Shown: piece by piece, positions 8,482 to 16,696 of the stretch
Layout: each line of letters starts with the position of its first letter
Numbering within the stretch: the first letter of the stretch is position 1
DNA from: Novosphingobium sp. BW1
GTDB taxonomy: Bacteria; Pseudomonadota; Alphaproteobacteria; Sphingomonadales; Sphingomonadaceae
Assembly: GCF_008107685.1 (NCBI RefSeq)
Contig: NZ_VIRF01000088.1
Span: 1 to 64,000 of the forward strand
Reading direction: 5' to 3'
DNA: 64,000 bases
The notes under the pieces: model-generated
Databases searched by the model: none
What the model was told of the DNA's origin: nothing
The model's input: only the letters and a program-made list of their open reading frames with translations
Position numbers and translations under genes: made by a program

Positions 8482-9294
8482 GTGACAGCGCATCGAATCG
8501 TCTTCGCAAACGAAAAGGGTGGGACGGGCAAGTCCACCACCGCCGTTCATGTGGCCATCGCGCTTGCCTACCAGGGGGCCAAGGTCGCCGCGATCGATCT
8601 CGATCCGCGTCAGCGCACCTTGTACCGCTACCTTGAAAACCGGGTCGAGACCGAGCAGAGGCGCGGTATAGCGCTGCCGGGCGCCCGTTTCTCGGTCTAT
8701 GACGGCGAGGATTTCAACGAGCTTGACGACCTCGCCGAGCAGATCGCGGACGGCTACGACTTCCTGATCTTCGACACGCCGGGCCGCGACGACGCCTTCG
8801 CGCGCCACGTCGCCTCGACCGCGGACACGCTGGTCACCCCGCTCAACGACAGTTTCATCGACTTCGATCTCATCGGCCAGGTTGAGACCGAGACCTTCAA
8901 GGTCAAGAAGCTCTCATTCTACGCCGAGGTGATCTGGGAAGCGCGCAAGAAGCGCGGGGTCAAGTCCATCGAGCAGGGTGCGCGGGAGCTTGACTGGGTG
9001 GTCGTGCGCAACCGCATGCAGCACGTCGAGGCACGCAACATGCGCCGCATGGACGGCGCATTGCAGGAACTGGCGCGCCGCGTAGGCTTCCGCATCTCGG
9101 GTGGCCTGTCCGAGCGTGTGATCTTCCGTGAGCTGTTCCCCTCGGGCCTGACGCTGCTCGACAAGGGGCATCTGGGTGAACTGGGCACCAGCCACCTGGT
9201 CGCCCGTCAGGAACTGCGTGGCCTGGTGAAGGGCCTCAATCTGCCCCGTCCGAGCCGCACCGAGGCGCCCGCAGCCATCGCTTCTGGCCGATGA
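8482..9294 (+). CDS. mipZ: MipZ, ParA-like ATPase positioning the division plane
   Basis: A 270-residue P-loop ATPase. MipZ binds ParB near the chromosome origin and forms a polar gradient that inhibits FtsZ, placing the ring at midcell. The deviant Walker A NEKGGTGKSTTAVH is at residues 10-23, and LDPRQRTLYRYLENR, FDTPGRDDAFARH and TPLNDSFIDFDLIG are MipZ hallmarks rather than ParA/Soj ones. The C-terminal FRELFPSGLTLLD also matches MipZ. Translation starts with GTG at 8482, preceded by CAGGAT. The downstream J-domain gene overlaps its stop codon (ATGA), so the two are coupled. Confidence 0.93.
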   Translation: MTAHRIVFANEKGGTGKSTTAVHVAIALAYQGAKVAAIDLDPRQRTLYRYLENRVETEQRRGIALPGARFSVYDGEDFNELDDLAEQIADGYDFLIFDTPGRDDAFARHVASTADTLVTPLNDSFIDFDLIGQVETETFKVKKLSFYAEVIWEARKKRGVKSIEQGARELDWVVVRNRMQHVEARNMRRMDGALQELARRVGFRISGGLSERVIFRELFPSGLTLLDKGHLGELGTSHLVARQELRGLVKGLNLPRPSRTEAPAAIASGR

Positions 9295-9614
9295 AGTTCC
9301 TCTGGATCATCGTCCTGGCCGCGATTGCCTGGCGCATGATTCTGGGCCGTTGGCCCTGGCAGACCCTGGGCATCAGCCACTGGCCGGACAGCCCGCCCAA
9401 GCGCCGCACCTTTGCGCAGACGCAGGCGCAGGAACTGCTGGGCCTGAAGGATGGTGCCAGCCGCAAGCAGATCCTGGAGGCGCATCGGCGCCATGTGGCG
9501 CTGGTCCATCCCGATCGCGGGGGATCGAGCGAAGAGGTTCACGCCGCCAATGCCGCGCGCGACACCCTCCTCGACGCGCTTGGCGATACGGGGGCGGAGC
9601 GCTCGGGGCGTTGA
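9291..9614 (+). CDS. Small membrane-anchored J-domain protein
   Basis: A 107-residue protein with one N-terminal hydrophobic segment (about residues 3-19) and a C-terminal minimal J domain. The HPD triad essential for stimulating DnaK ATPase is present at residues 73-75 (ALVHPDRGGSS), preceded by a helix II rich in Arg and Lys. The topology places the J domain in the cytoplasm near the membrane. The ATG overlaps the mipZ stop codon and the phosphohexomutase gene starts two bases after its own stop. Such proteins accompany mipZ in related genomes; whether the pair cooperates is not known from sequence. Confidence 0.8.
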   Translation: MKFLWIIVLAAIAWRMILGRWPWQTLGISHWPDSPPKRRTFAQTQAQELLGLKDGASRKQILEAHRRHVALVHPDRGGSSEEVHAANAARDTLLDALGDTGAERSGR

Positions 9615-9616
9615 CC

Positions 9617-11074
9617 ATGGTTCTTGCCCCGGGACCGCTCCACCCGCGTGGGGGACATGTCTTCGATGCTTCGCTTCTGCGCGCCTACGATGTGCGCGGT
9701 GTCTATGGTGCGACCCTGTTCGAGGCCGATGCCTACGCGATGGGGCGCAGTTTCGGCTCCGTGGTGCGACGCAGGTCTTCTTTCGAGACCCCGAAGGTAG
9801 TCGTCGGCCGGGATGGCCGTCTCAGTTCGCCGCAGCTTGAACAGGCTCTTGTCGAGGGCCTTTGCGAGAGCGGCGTTGCTGTCATCCGGATTGGGCTTGC
9901 GCCCAGTCCGATGCTCTACTTTGCGGAAAGGTCATTGGAAGATGTGGAAGGCGGCATTGAGGTAACTGGCAGCCACAATCCCCCCGATCATAACGGCTTC
10001 AAGATAGTACTTGGCGGGCGTCCCTTCTTCGGGGCGGATCTCGCGCAGCTGGGCGACATGGCTGCGCGCGCGGACTGGATGGAGGGGATGGGCGCCGCGG
10101 AAGGGCGCGATGTCGCGCCGGACTACATCGCCGCGCTGCGCGGCGGGCTCTGCCAGGCGGACCCGGATGCGCTCGCGCGCCTGCGGGTCGCGTGGGATGT
10201 AGGCAACGGCGCTGCCGGTCCCATCGTCGAATCTCTGTGTCGGCAGTTGCCCGGAACCCACCATGTCCTGCACCCCTGTGTCGATGGACGGTTTCCCAAT
10301 CACCATCCCGATCCCACTCTCCCGGAAAACCTGACAGACCTTCAGGCGCTCGTCGCGGCGAAGAGCCTCGATTTCGGAGTGGCTTTCGATGGCGACGCGG
10401 ACCGGATCGGCGTGGTCGATGGGGAGGGACGGATTGTCTGGGGAGACCAGCTGCTGGCGCTTCTGGCGCGCGACATTCTGGCGCACCATGGCGAAAGAGG
10501 CGGCGGTATGCGGCCTTCGGTGGTGGGGGATGTGAAGATGTCCGCAACCACGTTCGCACAGATCGAGGCCGCGGGCGGGGTGCCGGTCATGGCGCCATCC
10601 GGCCATTCGCACATCAAGTCCACAATGAAGGCGACGGGGGCAATTCTGGGCGGCGAGATGAGTGGCCACCTGTTTTTTGCCGACCGTTACTTCGGGTTCG
10701 ACGATGGTATTTACGCAGCCGTACGGATGATGGCGCTGGTGGCGCAGGTCGGGCGCTCGGTTGCCGATCTGCTGGACAGCCTGCCGCGCACGTTCGCCAC
10801 GCCCGAGCTGCGCTTTGCTGTGCCTCCGGCTCGCCGTACCGCCGTGGTGGCCGAAGTGGGAGAGCGTCTGGCGCAGGAGGGGCTCGTCCCGGTGACGCTT
10901 GATGGTCTGCGTCTTGATGGACCGGATGGCTGGTGGCTGCTGCGCGCGTCCAACACGCAGGACATGCTGACCGCACGCGCGGAAAGCACGTCCGAAGAGG
11001 GGTTGGCACGCCTTGTCGGGCAGATCGATGCGCAATTGGCGCTATCGGGTATCGTCCGGCCGCGCGAAGCCTGA
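9617..11074 (+). CDS. Phosphomannomutase/phosphoglucomutase
   Basis: A 485-residue alpha-D-phosphohexomutase that interconverts hexose 6- and 1-phosphates to feed nucleotide-sugar, polysaccharide and glycolipid synthesis. All four active-site loops are visible: the phosphoserine loop VTGSHNPPDHNGFK (Ser119), the metal loop FDGDADRIG, the sugar-recognition loop GGEMSGH and the phosphate-binding loop RASNTQD. The order and length match the AlgC/ManB group with dual mannose and glucose activity. The ATG at 9617 lies two bases after the J-domain gene's stop and lacks a strong ribosome site, again suggesting coupled translation. Specificity between mannose and glucose cannot be decided. Confidence 0.9.
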   Translation: MVLAPGPLHPRGGHVFDASLLRAYDVRGVYGATLFEADAYAMGRSFGSVVRRRSSFETPKVVVGRDGRLSSPQLEQALVEGLCESGVAVIRIGLAPSPMLYFAERSLEDVEGGIEVTGSHNPPDHNGFKIVLGGRPFFGADLAQLGDMAARADWMEGMGAAEGRDVAPDYIAALRGGLCQADPDALARLRVAWDVGNGAAGPIVESLCRQLPGTHHVLHPCVDGRFPNHHPDPTLPENLTDLQALVAAKSLDFGVAFDGDADRIGVVDGEGRIVWGDQLLALLARDILAHHGERGGGMRPSVVGDVKMSATTFAQIEAAGGVPVMAPSGHSHIKSTMKATGAILGGEMSGHLFFADRYFGFDDGIYAAVRMMALVAQVGRSVADLLDSLPRTFATPELRFAVPPARRTAVVAEVGERLAQEGLVPVTLDGLRLDGPDGWWLLRASNTQDMLTARAESTSEEGLARLVGQIDAQLALSGIVRPREA

Positions 11075-11144
11075 AAACGGTGGGGGGAACTGGCCCGCGG
11101 CGCAGGGATTGCACGAAAGGTCAGGCGGCGGAGTAAGAAGCAGG

Positions 11145-13607
11145 ATGGTCGAGCAGGCAATACCCCCGGAGATCACGGCGTGGTTTGCAGGGCGCCAATG
11201 GCGCGTGCGCCGCCACCAGGCCCAGATGCTGGAGGCCGCCGATGCCGGACTCCATGCCCTGCTCGTCGCCGATACCGGCGCGGGCAAGACTCTCGCAGGT
11301 TTTCTGCCTACGCTTTGCGACTTCACACCGTCACGGCTGAACGGAAAGGCGCCGCCCGAAGGGCTGCACACACTTTACATCTCGCCGCTCAAGGCGCTTG
11401 CGCATGACGTTCAGCGCAACCTGATTGCCCCGATTGAGGACATGGCGCTTGCCATTCGTGTCGAGACACGTAGCGGGGATACGCCTTCCGATCGCAAGGC
11501 GCGCCAGCGCGCCCGGCCACCGCATGTGCTGCTGACGACGCCCGAATCGCTCTCGCTGTTACTGAGCTATCCGGAAGCGGCGGATATGTTCGCCAGCCTG
11601 CGCCGGGTGGTGATCGACGAGGTCCATGCCTTTGCGGCGGGCAAGCGCGGTGATCTGCTGGCGCTTGCGCTCGCACGGCTCCAGGCGCTGGCGCCGGGGC
11701 TGCAGCGTGCGGCACTTTCCGCGACGCTGGCCGATCCCGATGCCTACCGGGGCTGGCTTGCGCCTTGGGGTGACCTCGATTCGGTTGCGCTGGTCGAAGG
11801 CGAAGCGGGGGCGGCTCCGGTCGTCGAGATCCTGGTGCCCGAGGACGCGCGGATCCCCTGGAGCGGGCATGCGGCAACCTGGGCGATCCCGCAGCTCATG
11901 GAGCGGATTGCGGCGCACCGCACAACGCTGATCTTCACCAATACCCGCTTCCTGGCCGAGTACATCTTCCAGGAACTGTGGAGTGCGAACGAGGACACGC
12001 TGCCCATCGGCATCCACCATGGCTCGCTGTCCAAGGAGGCGCGGCGCAAGGTGGAAGGGGCTATGGCGCGGGGCGAATTGCGCGCTCTTGTCTGCACGGC
12101 CAGTCTAGACCTCGGCATCGACTGGGGCGATATCGACCTTGTCGTGCAAATGGGCGCGCCCAAGGGCTCCTCGCGGCTTCTGCAGCGGATCGGGCGCGCG
12201 AACCACCGGCTCGACAGCCCGAGCGAGGCACTGCTGGTGCCGGGTAACCGTTTCGAATTTCTTGAGGCCTTTGCCGCTCAGGAGGCGGTGCGCGAGGGGC
12301 AGCGTGATGGGGAGGGCTTTCGGCCGGGCGGGCTCGACGTGTTGGCCCAGCATGTCATGGGGCGGGCCTGTGCCGGTCCGTTCACCGAAGCCGAGGTGCT
12401 CGACGAAGTGCGCTCCAGCGCGGCCTATGCCCGGGTGGACGCGGCCATCCTGCGACGCGTGCTCGAATTTACGGCGACGGGGGGGTACGCGCTGCGGGCC
12501 TACGACCGGTTCCGGCGCATCGTGAAGGACCGCGATGGGCTCTGGCGCCTCACCCACCCCGAGCACGCGGCGCGCCATCGCCTGAATGCGGGCATTATCG
12601 TGGACTCTGAAATGCTCGAGGTACGCTTTCGCAACGGACGCTCTCTGGGCAAGGTCGAGGAAGGCTTCGGGGCAAGCCTGGAGCCGGGCGATACCTTTCG
12701 CTTTGCTGGGCTCGACCTTGAGGTCGAATCGCTCAAGGACCTCGATCTTATCGTGCGCGCAGCAAAACGCTCAGCCACGATCCCCAGTTACATGGGCCAG
12801 CGGATGCCGATCTCGACGCATCTGGCGGGACGTGTCCAGGCGATGCTGGCTGACCGTGCGGGCTGGGCGCGGTTCCCGGACGATGTGCGCGAATGGTTGG
12901 AGGTGCAGGACTGGCGTTCCCACTTGCCCGCGCCCGGGCGCCTGTTGGTCGAGAGTTTCCGGCATCGCGAGCTTGCTTATACCGCTTTCTATACTTTCGA
13001 GGGCTGGAACGCGAACCAGTCTCTGGGGATGCTGATTACCCGGCGCATGGAGGACAGGGGGCTGGGACCGCTCGGTTTTGTGGCGACCGACTATACGCTG
13101 ATTGTATGGAGCCTGAAGGCGGTGGCAGAGCCCGCCGCGCTGCTTTCACCCGATATCCTGACCCATGAATTCGTCGATTGGGTGCAGCAGAGCTATCTAC
13201 TGCGCCGGGCCTTCCGGGAGGTGGCGGTCATTTCCGGTCTGGTCGAGCGCCAGCAGCCGGGAAAGCGCAAATCGGGGCGGCAGGTCACGTTCTCGACTGA
13301 CCTCATCTACGACGTGCTCGCGAAGTACGAGCCTGATCACGTGTTGATCGAGGCGGCCTGGGCCGATGCGCGCGCACGTTTGACGGACGTGGCGCGGGTG
13401 GGGGATCTGCTGGAACGCGCCGCGCGGGAAATCGACCATGTCCACTTGGAGCGAATCAGCCCGCTGGCCGTCCCGGCGCTCTCCATGATTGGACGCGAGA
13501 ACCTGCCCACGGGCGCTGGCGAAGACGATCTACTGTTCGAGGCCGAGACATTGGCGGGGCTTGCCATGCAGGTGCAGCCAACGATCGAGGATCCCGAGGT
13601 CTTGTGA
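11145..13607 (+). CDS. Lhr-type DEXH-box helicase (ligase-associated DNA damage response type)
   Basis: An 820-residue superfamily 2 helicase. Motif I (ADTGAGKTLAGFLP), motif II (DEVH in RRVVIDEVHAFAAGKRG), motif III (LSATLADPD), motif IV/V (LGIDWGDIDLVVQMGAPKG) and motif VI (QRIGRANHR) are all intact. The long C-terminal part fits the Lhr winged-helix and DUF4011-like extension. The length is that of the ligase-associated family, which normally sits beside an ATP-dependent DNA ligase, a metallo-beta-lactamase-like exonuclease and the phosphodiesterase PdeM. None of these flank it here. The ATG at 11145 follows AAGCAGG; earlier in-frame starts give non-conserved sequence overlapping the mutase end. 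Confidence 0.88.
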   Translation: MVEQAIPPEITAWFAGRQWRVRRHQAQMLEAADAGLHALLVADTGAGKTLAGFLPTLCDFTPSRLNGKAPPEGLHTLYISPLKALAHDVQRNLIAPIEDMALAIRVETRSGDTPSDRKARQRARPPHVLLTTPESLSLLLSYPEAADMFASLRRVVIDEVHAFAAGKRGDLLALALARLQALAPGLQRAALSATLADPDAYRGWLAPWGDLDSVALVEGEAGAAPVVEILVPEDARIPWSGHAATWAIPQLMERIAAHRTTLIFTNTRFLAEYIFQELWSANEDTLPIGIHHGSLSKEARRKVEGAMARGELRALVCTASLDLGIDWGDIDLVVQMGAPKGSSRLLQRIGRANHRLDSPSEALLVPGNRFEFLEAFAAQEAVREGQRDGEGFRPGGLDVLAQHVMGRACAGPFTEAEVLDEVRSSAAYARVDAAILRRVLEFTATGGYALRAYDRFRRIVKDRDGLWRLTHPEHAARHRLNAGIIVDSEMLEVRFRNGRSLGKVEEGFGASLEPGDTFRFAGLDLEVESLKDLDLIVRAAKRSATIPSYMGQRMPISTHLAGRVQAMLADRAGWARFPDDVREWLEVQDWRSHLPAPGRLLVESFRHRELAYTAFYTFEGWNANQSLGMLITRRMEDRGLGPLGFVATDYTLIVWSLKAVAEPAALLSPDILTHEFVDWVQQSYLLRRAFREVAVISGLVERQQPGKRKSGRQVTFSTDLIYDVLAKYEPDHVLIEAAWADARARLTDVARVGDLLERAAREIDHVHLERISPLAVPALSMIGRENLPTGAGEDDLLFEAETLAGLAMQVQPTIEDPEVL

Positions 13608-13632
13608 GCACGCTGTATAGGGTGCGGACATG

Positions 13633-13659
13633 AAAAAGGGGCGGATTGCTCCGCCCCTT
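13633..13659 (-). terminator. Intrinsic terminator downstream of the exbD pair
   Basis: GGGGCGG pairs with CCGCCCC around a six-base loop, and on the minus strand the stem is followed by five Ts. It ends the tonB-exbB-exbD-exbD transcription unit 36 bases after the last stop codon. It may also stop readthrough from the convergent helicase gene, whose stop lies 26 bases away. Confidence 0.8.
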
Positions 13660-13694
13660 GATCTGTGCTCGCAAGAGCTCGGTATCGGCTCGGC

Positions 13695-14129
13695 TTACTT
13701 GCCGAATTCGGCGAACTGTTCGTTGCCGACGAAACCGAACTTTGAGACGTTCGATCCCTTGATGATCTGCAGCACGTTGGCCGACAGCTCGTAGCTGGCG
13801 TTCGGCTCGGGCTGGAACTGAAGTTCCGGCTCGACTTCGTACTGAAGCGACTGCTGAAGCAGGTTCAAGAGGCCGGGGCCGTCCACCGGAGTGCCGTTCC
13901 ACAGGATCTCGTCGTTCACGGTAAGAACGACCTTGTTGCGGATCGGATCGACCGGCGGGGGATCATTCGGTGTCTGCGAATTGACCGGCAGGTCGATGTT
14001 GATCGCGTGGGTCGCGACCGGGATGGACATGATGAACATGATGAGGAGGCAGAGCATGACGTCGATGAGCGGCGTCGTGTTCATTTCCATCATCGGCGCG
14101 CCGTCTTCCTTGCCGCCTGACATAGCCAT
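13695..14129 (-). CDS. exbD: ExbD/TolR-family biopolymer transport protein (second copy)
   Basis: A 144-residue inner-membrane protein. A short cytoplasmic start (MEMNTTPLIDVMLCLLIMFI) leads into one membrane helix with the conserved Asp needed for proton use; the rest is a periplasmic domain ending KFGFVGNEQFAEFGK. With ExbB it converts proton motive force into TonB motion. It starts 29 bases downstream of the other exbD stop codon on the same strand. The two copies share the NTTPL(I/V)DVML motif but differ strongly in their periplasmic parts, as expected for a two-ExbD Ton system. It is the last gene of the operon, followed by a terminator. Confidence 0.9.
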   Translation of the reverse strand: MAMSGGKEDGAPMMEMNTTPLIDVMLCLLIMFIMSIPVATHAINIDLPVNSQTPNDPPPVDPIRNKVVLTVNDEILWNGTPVDGPGLLNLLQQSLQYEVEPELQFQPEPNASYELSANVLQIIKGSNVSKFGFVGNEQFAEFGK

Positions 14130-14158
14130 GAGGGTGTTCTCCTGTTCTTGCCGGGGGC

Positions 14159-14689
14159 TTAGTTCGGGTCGATCGGGTTGGTGATGAAGCCAACCGTCGG
14201 GTAGCCCGAAATCTGCACGTTGTAGATCGTGCCGGCCACGCAGCGCCACGGGGCTTCCACGTCGCCGCGGATATGCACCTGGGGCACCAGGTCCGGGTTC
14301 GACATGAGGGCCTCGGGGCCGCCTGCACGCTTGACGATGCCGTCAAGGCGCTTGAACGCGCGGTCGCGAAGTTCCTCGGCCGAGACCGGGGTGATGTTGT
14401 TGAAGTAAACGCGACACTCACCGTTGCGCGATGCGCCCTGGTAGCCCGGTTCACCTGCACTGCGTCCGCCATCGTCGGTCGTCGAAACGGTGAGGAGAAG
14501 GTTTTCGACCTTGTCCTTCGATTCGACGGCCTCGATCACCGGGATACGCAGCTTTTCGATCGTCTGGATCGCGACTGGAACCGCGATCAGGAAGATGATC
14601 AGAAGCACCAGCATGACGTCGACGAGCGGCGTCGTGTTGATGTCGGACATCGGTGTCTCAGCACCGCCTCCGCCCGATGATATCGCCAT
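14159..14689 (-). CDS. exbD: ExbD/TolR-family biopolymer transport protein (first copy)
   Basis: A 176-residue ExbD. The cytoplasmic leader MSDINTTPLVDVMLVLLIIF places the conserved proton-path Asp in the single membrane span. The periplasmic domain is longer than in typical ExbD (about 140 residues) because of an inserted loop around EPGYQGASRNGECRVYFN. It lies between exbB upstream and the second exbD downstream on the minus strand. The paired copies probably form a hetero-oligomeric ExbD in one TonB complex, known from sphingomonads and xanthomonads. Confidence 0.9.
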   Translation of the reverse strand: MAISSGGGGAETPMSDINTTPLVDVMLVLLIIFLIAVPVAIQTIEKLRIPVIEAVESKDKVENLLLTVSTTDDGGRSAGEPGYQGASRNGECRVYFNNITPVSAEELRDRAFKRLDGIVKRAGGPEALMSNPDLVPQVHIRGDVEAPWRCVAGTIYNVQISGYPTVGFITNPIDPN

Positions 14690-14814
14690 AGTCTTATCCT
14701 AATCCTTGCGTTGCCTTGGGGAAGGCGACGGTCAGCGCATGCATAGTACCGCCGCCGCCTTTGCTCCCCGGAGGTTGCGGGACCAGCGCGGCCGATCCCG
14801 AAAGCCCGGACTGA

Positions 14815-15588
14815 TTACGACTTGGCGGGAGCCGGCTTGGCCGGAGCAGTGGCCGGCTTCTTGGCCGCCGATGCGGTCGCGGTGATCGGCTTAACGGCAC
14901 CCTTCGAGGTGATGTAGGCAAGAACGTCGCTCGAGAAGCCGGTCAGCATCTCGGCGATGCGCTTGTTGCGAGCCTGGAGGTAGTTATAGGCAAGCACGGC
15001 CGGAACGGCGACGAGCAGGCCGAGGGCGGTCATGATGAGAGCTTCACCGACCGGGCCGGCGACCTTGTCGATCGAGGCCGAACCGGCAAGGCCGATGGCG
15101 ATGAGGGCGCGATAGATGCCGACAACGGTACCGAACAGACCGATGAACGGAGCGGTTGCACCGACGGTGGCGAGGAACGGCAGGCCACCGGCGAGGCGGG
15201 CGTTGATCGAGGCTTCCGAACGGGCCAGCGAAGCGTGCAGCCAGTCGTGGGCTTCGAGTTCGTCGGTCATCTTGGCGTGCTGCTCTTCAGCAACGATGCC
15301 GTCGTCGACGAGCTGGCGCCATGCGCTGTTCTTCTCGAGCTTGGTGGCGCCGTCCTTGATGGTCGGAGCCTTCCAGAACGAGTTGCCTACGGCCTTGTAC
15401 TGGCGGAAGATCTTCGACTGTTCGAACCACTTGGTGAACAGGATGTAGAACGAACCGAACGACATGATGCCGAGGATCACGACGGTGGCGTAGGCGATGA
15501 AACCGCCCTGTTCGAGGGCTTCGGCAAAGCCGAACTTGTTCTGCGGCGCGGCTTCGCCGGCGGCGGCAAGGATATCAACGATAAGCAT
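14815..15588 (-). CDS. exbB: ExbB/MotA/TolQ-family proton channel protein
   Basis: A 257-residue membrane protein of the ExbB family. Three membrane segments are visible: about residues 28-52 (IAYATVVILGIMSFGSFYIL), 137-160 (LATVGATAPFIGLFGTVVGI) and 178-200 (ALIMTALGLLVAVPAVLAYN). The APFIGLFGTV and GEALIMTALGLLVAVPA motifs are diagnostic. The C-terminus is a low-complexity Ala/Lys/Pro tail (KKPATAPAKPAPAKS) in the cytoplasm. It is the second gene of the tonB-exbB-exbD-exbD unit, with a 75-base gap after tonB and a 125-base gap before exbD. These gaps show no clear hairpin. Confidence 0.92.
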   Translation of the reverse strand: MLIVDILAAAGEAAPQNKFGFAEALEQGGFIAYATVVILGIMSFGSFYILFTKWFEQSKIFRQYKAVGNSFWKAPTIKDGATKLEKNSAWRQLVDDGIVAEEQHAKMTDELEAHDWLHASLARSEASINARLAGGLPFLATVGATAPFIGLFGTVVGIYRALIAIGLAGSASIDKVAGPVGEALIMTALGLLVAVPAVLAYNYLQARNKRIAEMLTGFSSDVLAYITSKGAVKPITATASAAKKPATAPAKPAPAKS

Positions 15589-15663
15589 GCGAATTACCTC
15601 TCAAGAAGAATGCAGGATTATAGGGCCGTCTCACACCGAGGGCGGGGCCCTGTATCAATGGGC

Positions 15664-16335
15664 TTAGTTGAGCTGGTAGACGATTGTGGTCGAGTAGCTG
15701 CTCGAGATCGGGTTACCGGCTGCGTTGAGCGCCGGTTCGAAGCGCGCATAGCGCTCCATGCCGTCGCAAGCTGCTTCGTCCAGATCCGGGCTGCCGCTCG
15801 AGCTGGTCACCTGGCAGCTGCCGGCACGACCTTCGGCCGTCACCGTCACGCGAACACCCACACGACCTTCACGACCCTCACGCGCGGCGCGGCTCGGGTA
15901 GTTGCGCTGAATCTGCGCGGCCCAGCGGCCCGCGTTCTTCGTCGAGGCACCACGTGCCTTCGAAGGAGCCGGGGGAGCAGGCGGTGCCGGCGGTGCCGGC
16001 GGCGCAGCCGTGGTGATCACGGCGGGCGGTGCAGGCGGCGCCGTGATCACGGTCTGAACCGGCGGCGGGGCCGGAGCGATGTTGATCGGCGGCGGCGGCG
16101 CCACGATGGGCGGCGGCGGCGTATCCGGCTGCGGTTCGGGAGGCGGCGGCGGGGGCTCTTCCTCCTTCGGGGGTTCTTCCTTGATATCCACGGTGGTCAC
16201 TTTGCTGATGACCTTCTTAGTTGCCTCATAGGCAAGGCCCGAGATCAGCGCATAGCCGATGAACACATGGATCAAGGCGACGATGACAATAGTGGTAAGT
16301 TTACTACCACTCATTTGCTGGTCAGCGTAAGCCAT
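15664..16335 (-). CDS. tonB: TonB-family energy transducer
   Basis: A 223-residue TonB. One N-terminal membrane helix (about residues 13-35, TTIVIVALIHVFIGYALISG) anchors it in the inner membrane. A proline-rich spacer (residues about 50-125, PPPP and APP repeats) spans the periplasm. The C-terminal domain shows NYPSRAAREGREGRVGVRV, VTSSSGSPDLDEAA and RFEPALNAAG, the conserved TonB box-binding fold. It is first in the Ton operon and would energise uptake of iron chelates, vitamins or carbohydrates through outer-membrane receptors. Its upstream region holds a CtrA-like palindrome shared with the divergent gene at 16697. Confidence 0.93.
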   Translation of the reverse strand: MAYADQQMSGSKLTTIVIVALIHVFIGYALISGLAYEATKKVISKVTTVDIKEEPPKEEEPPPPPPEPQPDTPPPPIVAPPPPINIAPAPPPVQTVITAPPAPPAVITTAAPPAPPAPPAPPAPSKARGASTKNAGRWAAQIQRNYPSRAAREGREGRVGVRVTVTAEGRAGSCQVTSSSGSPDLDEAACDGMERYARFEPALNAAGNPISSSYSTTIVYQLN

Positions 16336-16696
16336 TCAGACGCATCACTCCATTACCAAGCCCCGGCCATGCACGAAAACGCACATGTCCAAGGGCGCCG
16401 ATGGCCCTCGCTGCACGCGAAGCCCATGACGAAATTCGAAATTACCCACCCTGACGGCTGACAGTCCACCTCGCGATTGTCACGCAACAGCAAGGCTTAC
16501 CGCGGAGCATGTTTGTTTTATCGCCCCGTTTTGCAGTTTTCTTAGCGTTGAAGGTGCCCCTGCGCAACGCCCAATCGCAGAGCGTGGGGTTAACCTCCAA
16601 TTAAGCTGCATTTGCCGCATGGTGCATCGTGAGATGGATTGCCGCAAGGCTTTTCACGTCTCATAAGATTGCGAATTTGTTACGGAGTCTGATTTC
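16336..16696. other. Divergent intergenic region between tonB and a secreted protein gene
   Basis: About 360 bases with the promoters for both flanking genes. It is AT-richer than the genes around it. The only strong element seen is a CtrA-type TTAA-N7-TTAA site at 16590-16604. No Fur-like box was recognised near tonB. Confidence 0.5.
16590..16604. promoter_or_regulatory. CtrA-type binding site (TTAA-N7-TTAA)
   Basis: The sequence TTAACCTCCAATTAA is an exact match to the full CtrA consensus TTAA-N7-TTAA. It lies 93 bases before the ATG of the secreted-protein gene and about 255 bases upstream of tonB. CtrA is the master cell-cycle and motility regulator of Alphaproteobacteria. Binding here is inferred from the motif alone. 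Confidence 0.5.

Noticed and set aside
15960-16160. GGC-rich repetitive stretch as a possible DNA repeat element
   Set aside because: It encodes the proline-rich periplasmic linker of TonB.
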